A DNA stretch of 64,000 nucleotides from Bin5 sp965200685. Lineage in GTDB: Bacteria > Chloroflexota > Anaerolineae > Caldilineales > Caldilineaceae. The translations under genes were made by a program, and so were the position numbers. The notes beneath the pieces were generated by a model, which worked only from the letters and a program-made list of their open reading frames with translations, made no database searches and was not told the origin of the DNA. The stretch spans positions 620,001-684,000 of the forward strand of contig OZ241379.1 of assembly GCA_965200685.1 (NCBI GenBank), read 5' to 3'. Positions within the stretch are counted from its first letter, which is position 1. Every line of letters begins with the position of its first letter. Positions 50,793 to 58,955 of this stretch are shown piece after piece.

Positions 50793-53519
50793 TTAGCCAC
50801 GCACAAGCGGTAGGAAGAGCTGCTCGCTGCCGCTGGGGGGCATCGGTGTTGGTGTCGGTGTCGGCACCACTGGTGTCGGTGTTGCCACCGGTGCTGCACC
50901 ACAGAACGTCAGTTCCGGGTCGAACATGTCAAAGTCGTTGTTTGTAACCGTACTGAACGGCCCCGGTAGACAGCCCGAGAAGCGGTTACCGGACAGCTTG
51001 ATCTCCTCCAAGTTTACTTGAGCAAGAACACCCAACCTCTCGGGGACCGTTCCTGCTAAGTTGTTGTTGGAGAGTCTCAAGATACGCAGACCAGTGAGAT
51101 TCTTGAATTCCTCAGGGAGGAGCCCAACGAAGTTGTTGTCGGAAAGGTCCAACTCCTGCAGCCGGAAGAGATCGCCCAACTGTGAAGGGAGGGGACCCTC
51201 GAACCCATCGCGTTCCGCCTCACTGTTGGCTTTCTGGTTGTTGAGCCGCAACACCTTCAACTTGGTAAGTGTCCGCAAGGCGGGGGAGAGGTTGTCCGAC
51301 ATCTGGTTGTTGGAGAGATCCAACGTCTCTAGGTTGGTGAGATCTCCGGCTTCATCCCCATCGGTCCAGTCATCAGGGACGCCACCCGTGAATTGGTTGT
51401 TGTTGAGATGCAGCTCCTTCAGCTTGGTGAGCTTCTCCAACTCTACGGGAAGGGCACCATCTAGCTGGTTGTTGGAGAGGTCCAATACCTCCAGACTGAT
51501 GGCGGCCCCGTCACCATCTCTGCCAGTGAGATCGCCTAACGCTTTGGGGATTTTGCCCGTGAGTTGGTTGTCGTTGAGACGTAGCTCCTTCAGAGCGGCA
51601 CCACCATTGTCACCAGTCCCCCTATTAAAACTGCCCAACGAATCCGGGATACGGCCCGAGAGCTGGTTGTTGGAGAGGTTCAATTTCTCCAGATAGTCGA
51701 GTGCATCTAAGTTGGGGATTCTGCCTGTGAGTTGGTTGTTGTTGAGATGCAGCTCCTTCAGCCCCTCGAGATTCCGCAAGTCACTGGGGATACTGCCCTG
51801 TAGGGGGGTGCCTCCCAGAACCTCGTCACTGAGGTCCAGCTTGGTCACAAACAGGCCTTCCGTCTCCCCATCTGGGTGCTCGCCGAACTCTACGCCTGTC
51901 CAATTGAACAGGGCCGTACGCGCATTCCAATTCGTCAGAACTTCGTTGTCCTCGCCCTCTAAGTCCCCCTTGAGGTCATAGAGGCGGTTACACTGAGTGT
52001 TAAGGTCCAGAGCATTAATCGGAGTATCCCCCAGAGCCGTAACAACAGAGGCAACCGCAGCACCGGTGATACGACACTCAGCAGAACAGCTCGGCAGATT
52101 GAGTACGCCAGCTAAAGTGTCGTCAGCAGTGTTAGCCGTATCGTCAGCGTCAATACCTATATGACGAAAACTGCTATCACCCCTCTGTCCTGCCCAATCT
52201 ATGATACGGCTTGGGATACAGCCGCTGAATTCGTTGTCCCTCAGATCGAGTTGTTGCGCCTCTACATTCCTGAGTTCTCGCAACGCTTCAGGGATCATGC
52301 CCGTGAGTTTGTTGTCGTTGAGGTACAACTTCTTCAACTCGCCGAGAGACCCCAAGGAGGTAGGGATTTCCCCATCCAGTTTGTTGCCGTTGAGATACAA
52401 ATCTTCCAGATTCTCGAGATTTCCCAATGTCAGAGGGATGTTGCCCGTGAGCTTGTCGCCCCGCTGGTTTTCAAGGTGCAAGCGTTCCAGCTTCTCGGTA
52501 AGATTGCCCAACGCATCCGGGATGCTGCCATCTAGGTCATTCTCTCCGAGATACAACTCTGTCAGCTCGGCCAGGTTGCCCAAAGCAGCGGGGATTTCGC
52601 CTGACAGGTCGTTCGAGGTGAGGGACAAGCTTCTCAGATCGGCCAGGTTGCCCAGCTCCTCCGGGATGCTGCCATCCAGACCCCCCACTATTTCATCATC
52701 GTCTGTGGGGTTAGTTCCGGTCACTGTACCTTTGTTATCCAGTCTGTAGTTCCCCTGAAGCCACAAGGTACGCAGAGCGGTCAGGTCACCCAACTCATTT
52801 GGGATACTGCCCGTCAGCCTGTTGCCTTGGAGTCGCAAGACCCGCAGACTGGTCAGCTTGCCCAAATCATCCGGGATACTGCCATCCAGACCCATAGTCA
52901 GCAGACCATCAGTTATGGGCAGGGTATTACACAGCGTGTAGGAGGGGGTGGTGGAGGCGACGCAGGTGATTTCCAACGTCGACAGACCAGTGAGATCGCC
53001 CAACTCTGATGGGAGAGTACCCGTCAGGTGATTATCTATCGTGAAGGGAGTGAGAGACGTCATGGGGGTTTGGGTGTTATCCACCCTTCCACTGAAAGTC
53101 TCACCCACTCCACTGCTTGTCGTACCCGTAATGAGCGTTAAGCCTGTCACACGGCGCGCATTAGCTGAGCCGGACCCAGCCCCTGGCCGGATTGTTACAC
53201 CAACCCAATTGAAGATATTGGTATTTTCATTCCAATTCAAGGCGTCCGTGGCAGATCTACCGGTTATCTCATCGTCCTCGATCAACTTGAGGAGATTTCG
53301 ACAATCCTCAACCAAGTCAGTGAAGCGGTCGTCCTCCGGGTCGAAAATCACAGTAGGGTTCGTACACGTTTCGTCGCTGCCACCACCTGGTGCTTGGGCA
53401 ACGACACTAGCTGTCGTCAGGACAGCAAGCAAAATCACAGCCAGTAACACAGCAAAGGCTGACAGGACGCCCCGACGTTTGGTAAGCAGGAAGCCCTGAT
53501 TTCGACTGGTTTCTGTCAT
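50793..53519 (-). CDS. Secreted leucine-rich-repeat protein 1
   Basis: About 908 residues from ATG 53519 (AAGGAGAATCAATC upstream; the open frame to 53615 lacks a site). A basic N-terminus and strong signal peptide (SAFAVLLAVILLAVLTTASVVAQA) are followed by two stretches of plant-type LRRs with the consensus LxxLxLxxNxLxGxIPxxLGxL (LTGSIPNELGDLTALRTL and many others). The stretches are separated by a cap-like region with Cys pairs (SRIIDWAGQ ... NLPSCSAECRITGAAV) and a repeated ETCTNP/LNWNENTNIFNWVGV-like N-cap. The C-terminus is a Pro/Thr linker (PTPTPTPMPP) and LFLPLVRG. Probably cell-surface, for binding or adhesion. The 54167 gene is a paralogue. Confidence 0.88.
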   Translation of the reverse strand: MTETSRNQGFLLTKRRGVLSAFAVLLAVILLAVLTTASVVAQAPGGGSDETCTNPTVIFDPEDDRFTDLVEDCRNLLKLIEDDEITGRSATDALNWNENTNIFNWVGVTIRPGAGSGSANARRVTGLTLITGTTSSGVGETFSGRVDNTQTPMTSLTPFTIDNHLTGTLPSELGDLTGLSTLEITCVASTTPSYTLCNTLPITDGLLTMGLDGSIPDDLGKLTSLRVLRLQGNRLTGSIPNELGDLTALRTLWLQGNYRLDNKGTVTGTNPTDDDEIVGGLDGSIPEELGNLADLRSLSLTSNDLSGEIPAALGNLAELTELYLGENDLDGSIPDALGNLTEKLERLHLENQRGDKLTGNIPLTLGNLENLEDLYLNGNKLDGEIPTSLGSLGELKKLYLNDNKLTGMIPEALRELRNVEAQQLDLRDNEFSGCIPSRIIDWAGQRGDSSFRHIGIDADDTANTADDTLAGVLNLPSCSAECRITGAAVASVVTALGDTPINALDLNTQCNRLYDLKGDLEGEDNEVLTNWNARTALFNWTGVEFGEHPDGETEGLFVTKLDLSDEVLGGTPLQGSIPSDLRNLEGLKELHLNNNQLTGRIPNLDALDYLEKLNLSNNQLSGRIPDSLGSFNRGTGDNGGAALKELRLNDNQLTGKIPKALGDLTGRDGDGAAISLEVLDLSNNQLDGALPVELEKLTKLKELHLNNNQFTGGVPDDWTDGDEAGDLTNLETLDLSNNQMSDNLSPALRTLTKLKVLRLNNQKANSEAERDGFEGPLPSQLGDLFRLQELDLSDNNFVGLLPEEFKNLTGLRILRLSNNNLAGTVPERLGVLAQVNLEEIKLSGNRFSGCLPGPFSTVTNNDFDMFDPELTFCGAAPVATPTPVVPTPTPTPMPPSGSEQLFLPLVRG

Positions 53520-54110
53520 GATTGATTCTCCTTGACATAAACTCATTGGATCCAATGTAGAGGCGCTGCGTTGCTTATCCTTCAAATTGCGTCTCCTGAA
53601 ACATAGTGATTTCATGAATAATGGTCACCTCCGATAAAGGAAGTAGATGAACTCTGTTTTGGCTGAGGTACTGCGGTTAAGTGCAAACGGTTGAGCCTCT
53701 GCCCCCTACAACCGCCAGCTCGGTACATCGGTATGGCATCATCTATGCAGTCATGATTGCTTCTCCTTACGGTTCGGTTGATGCAGTTCCGATTGGGCAT
53801 TGTCCCCAACTGTCGAACCTTAAGTGCAAGTTCCCAGCAGCCATCACAGTAAGTATAAACGATTTGATGAGTATACACAAATTGCCAATCATTGTCAACA
53901 ATGAAGACGGGCATTGATGGCTAAGTATACTGATCCTACTGAGAACTGTCAAAAGGCATAATCGCAACGTACCCAATTATACCCAAGGTGCCGGCCTTTG
54001 TCAAAGGACATAATTTACATAGACATTTACACATAGACGTTACAACATGTTGAAGCCAGTATACATGTCCGGAGAGATGATGTCCAATGAGGCGGCTAGA
54101 GGGTGCGAGT
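53520..54110. other. 590-bp spacer between the two LRR genes
   Basis: No convincing gene. The minus strand at 53769-53746 holds AAGGAGAAGCAATC followed by ATG ACT GCA TAG, a ribosome site and start nearly the same as that of LRR gene 1 but stopped after three codons. The open frames of 70-100 codons here have no start sites or recognisable similarity. Confidence 0.6.
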
Positions 54111-54143
54111 AAAAAAACGCCCCGGCCCTCAACAGGCCGGGGC
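54111..54143 (-). terminator. Intrinsic terminator of LRR gene 2
   Basis: On the minus strand GCCCCGGCC, a 7-base loop, GGCCGGGGC, one C/G, then seven Ts (54117-54111). It is 24 bases past the stop at 54167. Confidence 0.9.
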
Positions 54144-54166
54144 ACTGTACGCGACGAACGCGGCCA

Positions 54167-56773
54167 TTAGCGGCGTACAAGAGGCAGGAAGAGTTGCTGT
54201 TGCTCGCCGGGTATCGGTGTTGGTGTCGGTGTCGGCGCTAGGTCACAGAACTCTAGGTCCACCATGTCAAAGTCATTGTTGGCAATCGCGCGCAGGTCGG
54301 CCGGGATACATCCCCTCAGTTGGTTGCCGGCGACCTTGATCTCATTCAGACTCCCTGTGGCGGCCAGAAGGTTCAACTCCTCCGGTAGCGTTCCCACTAA
54401 GCTGTTGTTGGCGATGTTCAAGCTCCGCAGACTGACGAGATTCTTAAAGCGTTCAGAGACAAGCCCCGTCAGGTTGTTGTCCGCGAGGTTCAGCTCCCGC
54501 AGCCGGAAGAGCGCACTCAATTGGGGTGGGATGATACTGGAGAACCCATCGCGATCCTCCTCACTGTCGGCTTTCTGGTTGTTGAGCCGCAAGACCCGCA
54601 GCTTGGTGAGGGTCTGCAAGGTTGGGTCGACTTCCCCCGATAGTTGGTTGTTGGAGAGGTCCAACGTCTCTAGGTTGGAGAGATCCATGCCATTCCCATC
54701 GCTCCAGGCATCAGGGATCCCGCCTGTGAGTTGGTTGTTGTTGAGCTGCAGCGTCTTCAGCTTGTTGAGCTTCTCCAACTCTGCGGGAATCCCACCATTG
54801 AGCTGGTTGTTGGAGAGGTCCAAGACTTCCAGACTGACCCGGTCCCCATCTTCATCTGTACCCCAGAGGTTGCCCAACTCCGCGGGGATTTGGCCTGTGA
54901 GTTGGTTGTTGTTGAGCCGCAGTTCCTTGAGACTATTGGAGTTCGTGACCGTCTGCGTGCCAGAGATGCCGACCCTACCCAACGCAGTGGGGATATTGCC
55001 GGACAGCCGGTTGTTGGAGAGATCCAATATCTCCAGATGTTCGAGCTCTGGCAATGTAACAGGGATTTGGCCTGTGAGTTGGTTGTTATTGAGCAACAGT
55101 TCCTGCAGCCCGTTGAGCTCGCCCAAGGCTGTGGGAAGGCTGCCCTCTAGGTTGCCCGTCGCGCCTGCTTCTCGCAGTGTAGCGTCACTGAGATCCAGCT
55201 TGGTCACAAACAGGCCCGTTGTCGTCCCATCTGGGTGCGGGGCGAACTCTACGCCCACCCAATCGGTTAAGGGCGAATAATCATTCCAACTCGCCAGCGG
55301 GCTATTGGCATTTTCAGCATGCTCCAGATCCTCCCTGATGTTCTGGAGGATTCTGCATTGTTGCTGAATCTCCTGCGCGGAAACATCCATCGCCGAAACA
55401 ACAGTGGCAACAGCAGCACTGGTAGCGTTACACTCTGTCGTACAGTTCGGCAGGATGATCTCCTCGATGTCATCCTCAACGTTATCATTCGTTTGCCAAG
55501 CCTTGACATCGTTGGGGATACAGCCGCTAAACTCGTTGTCCGCCAGCCCTACGTGGGTCAGCCTAGTGAGATAGCCAAGGGATTCAGGGATGTTGCCCGT
55601 GAGTTTGTTGTCGTTGAGGTACAACTTCTTCAACTCCTCAAGGTCGCCCAACTCGGTCGGGATGCTGCCAGCCAAGGCGTTGCCGTTGGCGTGCAACTCT
55701 TCTAGGTTCTCAAGATTCCCCAATGTGGCAGGGATGTTGCCTGTGAGCTTGTTGCCCCGTTGGGTTTCGAGGTGTAGTACCGTCAGCTCCTCAAGGTTGC
55801 CCAACTCGGCCGGGATGCTGCCATCCAGGTCGTTATTTTTGAGGTACAAGAGTTCCAGCTTGGCCAAGTTGCCCAAGGTAGCGGGGATGTCGCCTGACAG
55901 ATCGTTTTCCGAGAGGGAGAGGCGTTCCAGATTGACTAGATTGCCCAACTCATCCGGGATGCTGCCCGATAGACCCGCCGTTATGTCATCATCGTCCTCA
56001 TCATCCATTGTACCTCCATCATCAAGTCTGTAATTGCCCTGAAGGAACAAGATTTCCAGAGCGTTCAGGTTGCCCAACTCCTCCGGGATGCTGCCCGTCA
56101 GCCTGTTGCCCTGAAGGTACAAGGTTTCTAGATTGATTAGGTTGCCCAATTCATCCGGGATGCTGCCATCCAGACCCATAGTCAAGTCCGTACACAGCGT
56201 ATAATTGTCGGGAGTGGTGTCGGTGACGCAGGAGATGTCCAAACTCGTCAGCGCATCAAGGTCGCCCAGCGCAGACGGGAGGGTACCCGTCAGGTGCGTA
56301 TTTATCCTGTGGGTACGAGTGAAAGTTTCTCTTCCATTGAAATTTTCTCCCTGTCCACTGCTTACTGTCCCCCTAGCAAGGTTCAGTGCTGTCACCCGGC
56401 GTGGGGCAGAGGAACCGGACCCAGGCCCTGGCTTGATTGTTACGCCGACCCAATTGTAGATATCGACCCCTGCATTCCAATTCAAGATGTGATCCGCATC
56501 TCCACCGGTGATCGTATCGTCCTCGATCAACTTGAGGAGTGCTCGACAATCTTCAATCAAGCCGCTGTATCGGCCATCATCGGGGTCGTTAATCACCTGA
56601 GTGTTTACACACAGGTCATCGCTTGGTATGGATCCTTGAGCAGATACAGGGGCTGGTTTCCCTGTGGCCATCAGGCCAGCAATCACAATGACAGCCCCTA
56701 ACAGGAGGAATATGAACAAGGAACCTTGATGTTTTAGGGGCTGAATTTTATATTTGCGTTTCACTTGTATCAC
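54167..56773 (-). CDS. Secreted leucine-rich-repeat protein 2
   Basis: 868 residues with a GTG start at 56773, chosen because AAGGAGAAG lies 8 bases upstream and the signal peptide (FIFLLLGAVIVIAGLMATGKPAPVSAQ) then sits at the N-terminus; the frame is open to 56896. Architecture follows LRR protein 1: N-cap (LNWNAGVDIYNWVGVTIKPGPG), first LRR block, a Cys-containing cap (LPNCTTECNATSAAV), a second N-cap-like ASWNDYSPLTDWVGVEF, a second LRR block, and the tail PTPTPTPIPGEQQQLFLPLVRR. The repeated cap-LRR-cap-LRR layout suggests an internal duplication older than the gene pair. Expected to be exported and surface-held. Confidence 0.88.
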   Translation of the reverse strand: MIQVKRKYKIQPLKHQGSLFIFLLLGAVIVIAGLMATGKPAPVSAQGSIPSDDLCVNTQVINDPDDGRYSGLIEDCRALLKLIEDDTITGGDADHILNWNAGVDIYNWVGVTIKPGPGSGSSAPRRVTALNLARGTVSSGQGENFNGRETFTRTHRINTHLTGTLPSALGDLDALTSLDISCVTDTTPDNYTLCTDLTMGLDGSIPDELGNLINLETLYLQGNRLTGSIPEELGNLNALEILFLQGNYRLDDGGTMDDEDDDDITAGLSGSIPDELGNLVNLERLSLSENDLSGDIPATLGNLAKLELLYLKNNDLDGSIPAELGNLEELTVLHLETQRGNKLTGNIPATLGNLENLEELHANGNALAGSIPTELGDLEELKKLYLNDNKLTGNIPESLGYLTRLTHVGLADNEFSGCIPNDVKAWQTNDNVEDDIEEIILPNCTTECNATSAAVATVVSAMDVSAQEIQQQCRILQNIREDLEHAENANSPLASWNDYSPLTDWVGVEFAPHPDGTTTGLFVTKLDLSDATLREAGATGNLEGSLPTALGELNGLQELLLNNNQLTGQIPVTLPELEHLEILDLSNNRLSGNIPTALGRVGISGTQTVTNSNSLKELRLNNNQLTGQIPAELGNLWGTDEDGDRVSLEVLDLSNNQLNGGIPAELEKLNKLKTLQLNNNQLTGGIPDAWSDGNGMDLSNLETLDLSNNQLSGEVDPTLQTLTKLRVLRLNNQKADSEEDRDGFSSIIPPQLSALFRLRELNLADNNLTGLVSERFKNLVSLRSLNIANNSLVGTLPEELNLLAATGSLNEIKVAGNQLRGCIPADLRAIANNDFDMVDLEFCDLAPTPTPTPIPGEQQQLFLPLVRR

Positions 56774-57656
56774 AGTGTCTTCTCCTTGGCATGGAGTTTG
56801 AATCCTGTCATGCCTTTTCACAAGGCTATAATTTCTAGGTACTTCAATACGTATTCGGTCTCTGCGATGGGCTAGATGAGAATGATGGGGGCCCAATGCG
56901 GACGTAGCCTAGATTAGGCCATGATAGGCCATGATAGGCCATGATAGGCCATGATTAACGTATTCAACAAACTATACAGTAATCATGCATTGCGCCTCCT
57001 CTCAAGATTTCGTTGTACAAGCGGAACCGATACATTTTTGTTAAGCGAATCTGTGTACATTTACAGAATTCATTCAACAACGCACGCTTGTAGCGCGGGG
57101 GTATCTCCCAAAGCACGCGGTTGCCCACGTGCGCTTTTGTGTTTGTGCTTCACACTGGCTGATTTTCTCTATTTGGCACGAGAAATTTTGACAGAAGAAA
57201 TAGTGGTAACAATGACAAAATTTTCTGTGCCAAACTCGCAAGCTAGTTACGTAGGTCTCCATACGGGTCATCGTCTCGGCATCCGAACTCAATCGGCTCA
57301 GCGTTACTGCTGGCGGTCCCGGTGCGTAGCATATTCGCTTACGTATGGTATAGGCTTACTCGGCCCGGCTTCTCGCTACCCAATTACCCATGTAATCGGA
57401 CGAAGTGCTTGGTTATCGCCACCGTCTTTTCAGTCAACCACCTATACCAACTTCTTAAATGTGCATGTGCGTATTATATACACGTCTGTTTGAATTTTAT
57501 GTCAATTTTCGCCCTGCTGTTGTTAGCCTCTTATGTCTGAATCCAATCCATCGCTATGATATTAGATAATATCAGGTACTGTCAAGATGGCACATTATCA
57601 ACAACACAGTCGTTTGTGTCAACTGTACCAGGACAAGAGATTACAACACTGCTGGC
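56774..57656. other. 880-bp spacer with repeats and no convincing gene
   Basis: It holds the LRR gene 2 leader, a 10-bp tandem repeat (56915-56954), and an imperfect inverted repeat (TTTGGCACGAGAAATTTTG at 57172-57190 against CAAAATTTTCTGTGCCAAA at 57216-57234, 16 of 19 matching). Low GC around 57470-57620 contrasts with the neighbours. A 180-codon plus-strand frame (56951-57493) shows no domain-like pattern and I do not call it. Confidence 0.6.
56915..56954. repeat. Four perfect copies of a 10-bp tandem repeat
   Basis: TAGGCCATGA is repeated four times, and each copy is one helical turn long. It lies upstream of the LRR gene 2 start and contains GGCC sites on the same face. Confidence 0.9.
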
Positions 57657-58316
57657 TCATCCTTCGGCGTCGTCTCGCCCGCGGCCGATGACTTCCGGCT
57701 CCCTATCTTCGTCCAACAGGGCCTGTTCGGCTTCGGCGTCTTCGTCTTCTTGGCTGACCGCGGCCCGGGAGAGGATCAGGCTGAAGATCGGCTCCTCTGG
57801 GTCGGAGAGATAGGTAACGCCGGGGAGAGTGGGCAGGTCGGCGACGGTCACTGGCGGGCTTTCCGGGCCCTCTAGGCTGCTGACCTCTACGCCGATGGAT
57901 GGGGGAATGTCGGCCGGCAGGGCCTCGATCTCCACACTATCCATGGTCTGCATCATGATCACTTCAGAACTGGAGGTACTTGGGGTTCCGACCGCCACTA
58001 GCGGTACGCTGACCTGCTGGATTTCTGTCATGCTGACCGCGTAGAAGTCGGCATGGAGTAGATTGTGCCGCACCGGATGACGCTGGATTTCGCGCACTAG
58101 GACATTGCGTTCCTGGCCATCGAGGTCGACCTTAACGAGCTGGGAGTTGCCTCCATCGCGCAGGACCCGTTCAAAAGCCAGGGCATTGACCTGTGCATTT
58201 TCGGGCTGGTGTTCCCGCCCATAGATGATCACCGGGACAAGCCCTGCGGCCCGCAGGTGCCGTACTTTGCGGCCGGTGATGCTGCGAAAATTGGCATCTA
58301 ATGTAAGTGTTGCCAT
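57657..58316 (-). CDS. rplY: 50S ribosomal protein L25 (general stress CTC type)
   Basis: 219 residues: the N-terminal 5S rRNA-binding L25 domain (RKVRHLRAAGLVPVIIYGREHQP, then VLVREIQRHPVRHNLLHADFYAV) plus the C-terminal beta domain of the CTC/TL5 form (VPLVAVGTP, VEIEALPADIPPSIGVEVSSL). An acidic tail of about 40 residues (EDEDAEAEQALLDEDREPE) extends it. It binds 5S rRNA in the central protuberance. It stands alone with an unknown gene 38 bases upstream on the same strand. Confidence 0.95.
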   Translation of the reverse strand: MATLTLDANFRSITGRKVRHLRAAGLVPVIIYGREHQPENAQVNALAFERVLRDGGNSQLVKVDLDGQERNVLVREIQRHPVRHNLLHADFYAVSMTEIQQVSVPLVAVGTPSTSSSEVIMMQTMDSVEIEALPADIPPSIGVEVSSLEGPESPPVTVADLPTLPGVTYLSDPEEPIFSLILSRAAVSQEDEDAEAEQALLDEDREPEVIGRGRDDAEG

Positions 58317-58354
58317 TCTTGTTCAGTGCTCCTCATTGCTGCGCTATTCTACGG

Positions 58355-58819
58355 CTAACTACGGCGTATCCGTGCGACCAGGCCACGCATGAGCAGGGTC
58401 ATCAGGCCAAAGCCAGCCCCTATCGCTAGACCTGTCAGGGGTGTCAGGACCGTCTTTACATTGCCTTCAACCTGGCCGGCGACTAGGATGCCGGTCTTCA
58501 GATCTTGGCCCTGTAGCCGGCCGCATGCAATGATAGGCACCTGCCCTTCATGCACGGTTGTATCTTGGCTGAAGATACAACCGACTGCAGAATTGTGCAA
58601 TTCCGCGGAATCAGCATGCACGATACCGCTGGCACAATCGGTCATGGCCAGGGCATGGGCTTTGACCGAGCGGCTGGCAGAATCGCGCATAGTGACATGC
58701 CCGCCCTGCACCTCGCCGACTGTGGCGTCCTGTATGTTGAGGCGGTTCCCCTGCAGGCCGGCACTTAGATCCGCGGCCGCACTTTCCAAGGGATTCTGGT
58801 CAGATTCATGTTCAGTCAT
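58355..58819 (-). CDS. Membrane protein of unknown function with short beta repeats
   Basis: 154 residues. Residues 20-115 alternate short strand-like segments with Gly/Asp/Asn turns (IQDATVGEVQGGHVTMRDSASRSV, MTDCASGIVHADSAELHNSAVG), which would suit a right-handed beta-solenoid such as that of bactofilins or hexapeptide proteins, though I see no strict six-residue period. The last 35 residues are a membrane helix (LTGLAIGAGFGLMTLLM) with a basic end. Two Cys are in the repeat part. I do not recognise the family. Divergent from the O-antigen-ligase-like gene across a short spacer containing 19-bp repeats. Confidence 0.5.
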   Translation of the reverse strand: MTEHESDQNPLESAAADLSAGLQGNRLNIQDATVGEVQGGHVTMRDSASRSVKAHALAMTDCASGIVHADSAELHNSAVGCIFSQDTTVHEGQVPIIACGRLQGQDLKTGILVAGQVEGNVKTVLTPLTGLAIGAGFGLMTLLMRGLVARIRRS

Positions 58820-58869
58820 ATGTGTCTCTGCAACATTCTCAGCAGATTTTTGCCCATTAAAGCTGTAAA

Positions 58870-58916
58870 TTCTTGATTATATCATAAGTTCTTGATTATA
58901 TCATAAGTTCTTGATT
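58870..58916. repeat. 19-bp tandem repeat, two and a half copies
   Basis: TTCTTGATTATATCATAAG at 58870-58888 and 58889-58907, then TTCTTGATT. AT-rich; it sits in the divergent spacer between the gene at 58355 and the O-antigen-ligase-like gene, so it may contain promoter or operator elements. Confidence 0.85.
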
Positions 58917-58955
58917 GCGGGCAAAAATGGGACGTGCTACGAAAGGGTAGGAAGG

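Noticed and set aside
54264..56033. Long plus-strand frames opposite the LRR gene
   Set aside because: Regular LRR DNA repeats produce long antisense frames; there is no start site or motif.
56951..57493. 180-codon plus-strand frame in the 57-kb spacer
   Set aside because: The composition is not protein-like for this genome (many Cys, Tyr and His residues in irregular order), there is no ribosome site, and the region shows no domain.
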